DNA of 64,000 nucleotides, from contig JAEZET010000004.1 in NCBI GenBank assembly GCA_023433065.1, positions 372,001-436,000 on the forward strand. Direction: 5' to 3'. The notes under the pieces are model-generated. The model saw only the letters and a program-made list of their open reading frames with translations, was not told the origin of the DNA and searched no databases. Shown here in pieces: positions 63,930-64,000 of this stretch (the stretch's first letter is position 1; each line of letters starts with the position of its first letter). A program made the translations under genes and the position numbers. The DNA comes from Cyanobacteria bacterium OH_CBrB_359 (GTDB lineage Bacteria; Cyanobacteriota; Vampirovibrionia; Gastranaerophilales; Gastranaerophilaceae).

Positions 63930-64000
63930 ATGCTGGAAATATTAAAAAAAACAAACCGTATTGTTGAATTGGCAAGAGAAGTTTTTAAAATTGAAGCGCA
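63930..64000 (+). CDS. Start of a gene cut by the window; possible arabinose-5-phosphate isomerase
   Basis: 23 codons are visible (MLEILKKTNRIVELAREVFK then IEA). The pattern AREVFKIEA near the N-terminus resembles KdsD/KpsF SIS-domain isomerases, but this is too little to be sure. TATAAT about 35 bases upstream may be a -10 box. Confidence 0.35.
   Translation, partial: MLEILKKTNRIVELAREVFKIEA

Overview
The window is AT-rich (roughly 30% GC by eye), densely coded chromosomal DNA. Several unrelated proteins carry a short low-complexity N-terminal leader ending in an SFKG-like motif. Together with a Gram-negative-type secretin/pilus operon, an MlaD-type MCE protein and dTDP-rhamnose genes, this suggests a non-photosynthetic relative of cyanobacteria (Vampirovibrionia/Gastranaerophilales-like gut bacterium). 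The taxonomic call is inference. No rRNA, CRISPR array or insertion sequence was seen.

Layout. 1-5.9 kb: the 3' part of a GH77 4-alpha-glucanotransferase, a GT2 glycosyltransferase, an amino-acid ABC-type binding lipoprotein, an MCE protein and a radical SAM protein. 5.9-14.2 kb: four minus-strand genes, probably one transcription unit: an FtsH-like M41 protease with a Clp-type N-terminus, a 5'-nucleotidase-like phosphoesterase, an aminotransferase fused to a GNAT acetyltransferase, and a kinase-like protein. 14.4-29.1 kb: a surface-polysaccharide locus with rfbA-rfbD and rfbB-rfbC as two separate pairs (all four dTDP-L-rhamnose steps), an MsbA-like exporter, five or more glycosyltransferases, a DegT-type sugar aminotransferase with a GNAT partner, and a large membrane protein that seems to start at an ATA codon. 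29.2-35.2 kb: a B12-type radical SAM enzyme, an arginase-fold protein, a tandem pair of paralogous cysteine-motif proteins and two lineage-type small proteins, closed by a strong terminator at 35162-35193.

35.2 to about 53.0 kb is an accessory island. It holds a type I restriction-modification operon transcribed hsdM-hsdS-fic-hsdR, a secreted tyrosine/glycine repeat protein, a TPR protein, an HTH protein, and then a phage-like block: ParB-methyltransferase fusion, DUF5681 small-terminase-like protein, large terminase, Mrr-type endonuclease, DUF2924 protein and a large serine recombinase. It has packaging-type and integration genes but no capsid, portal or tail genes. A second, self-contained Fic gene follows at 53.4-54.5 kb. 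It sits between two divergent direct repeats, each ending in a copy of the 3' end of the adjacent tRNA-Ala gene.

54.7-55.1 kb carries tRNA-Ala(TGC) and tRNA-Ile(GAT) on the minus strand. 55.1-61.4 kb is a type IV pilus/type II secretion operon (PilP/GspC-like protein, secretin, PilB/GspE ATPase, PilC/GspF platform protein and a small partner). The window ends with a U32-peptidase-like gene, a small STAS-like protein and the start of a possible sugar-phosphate isomerase gene.
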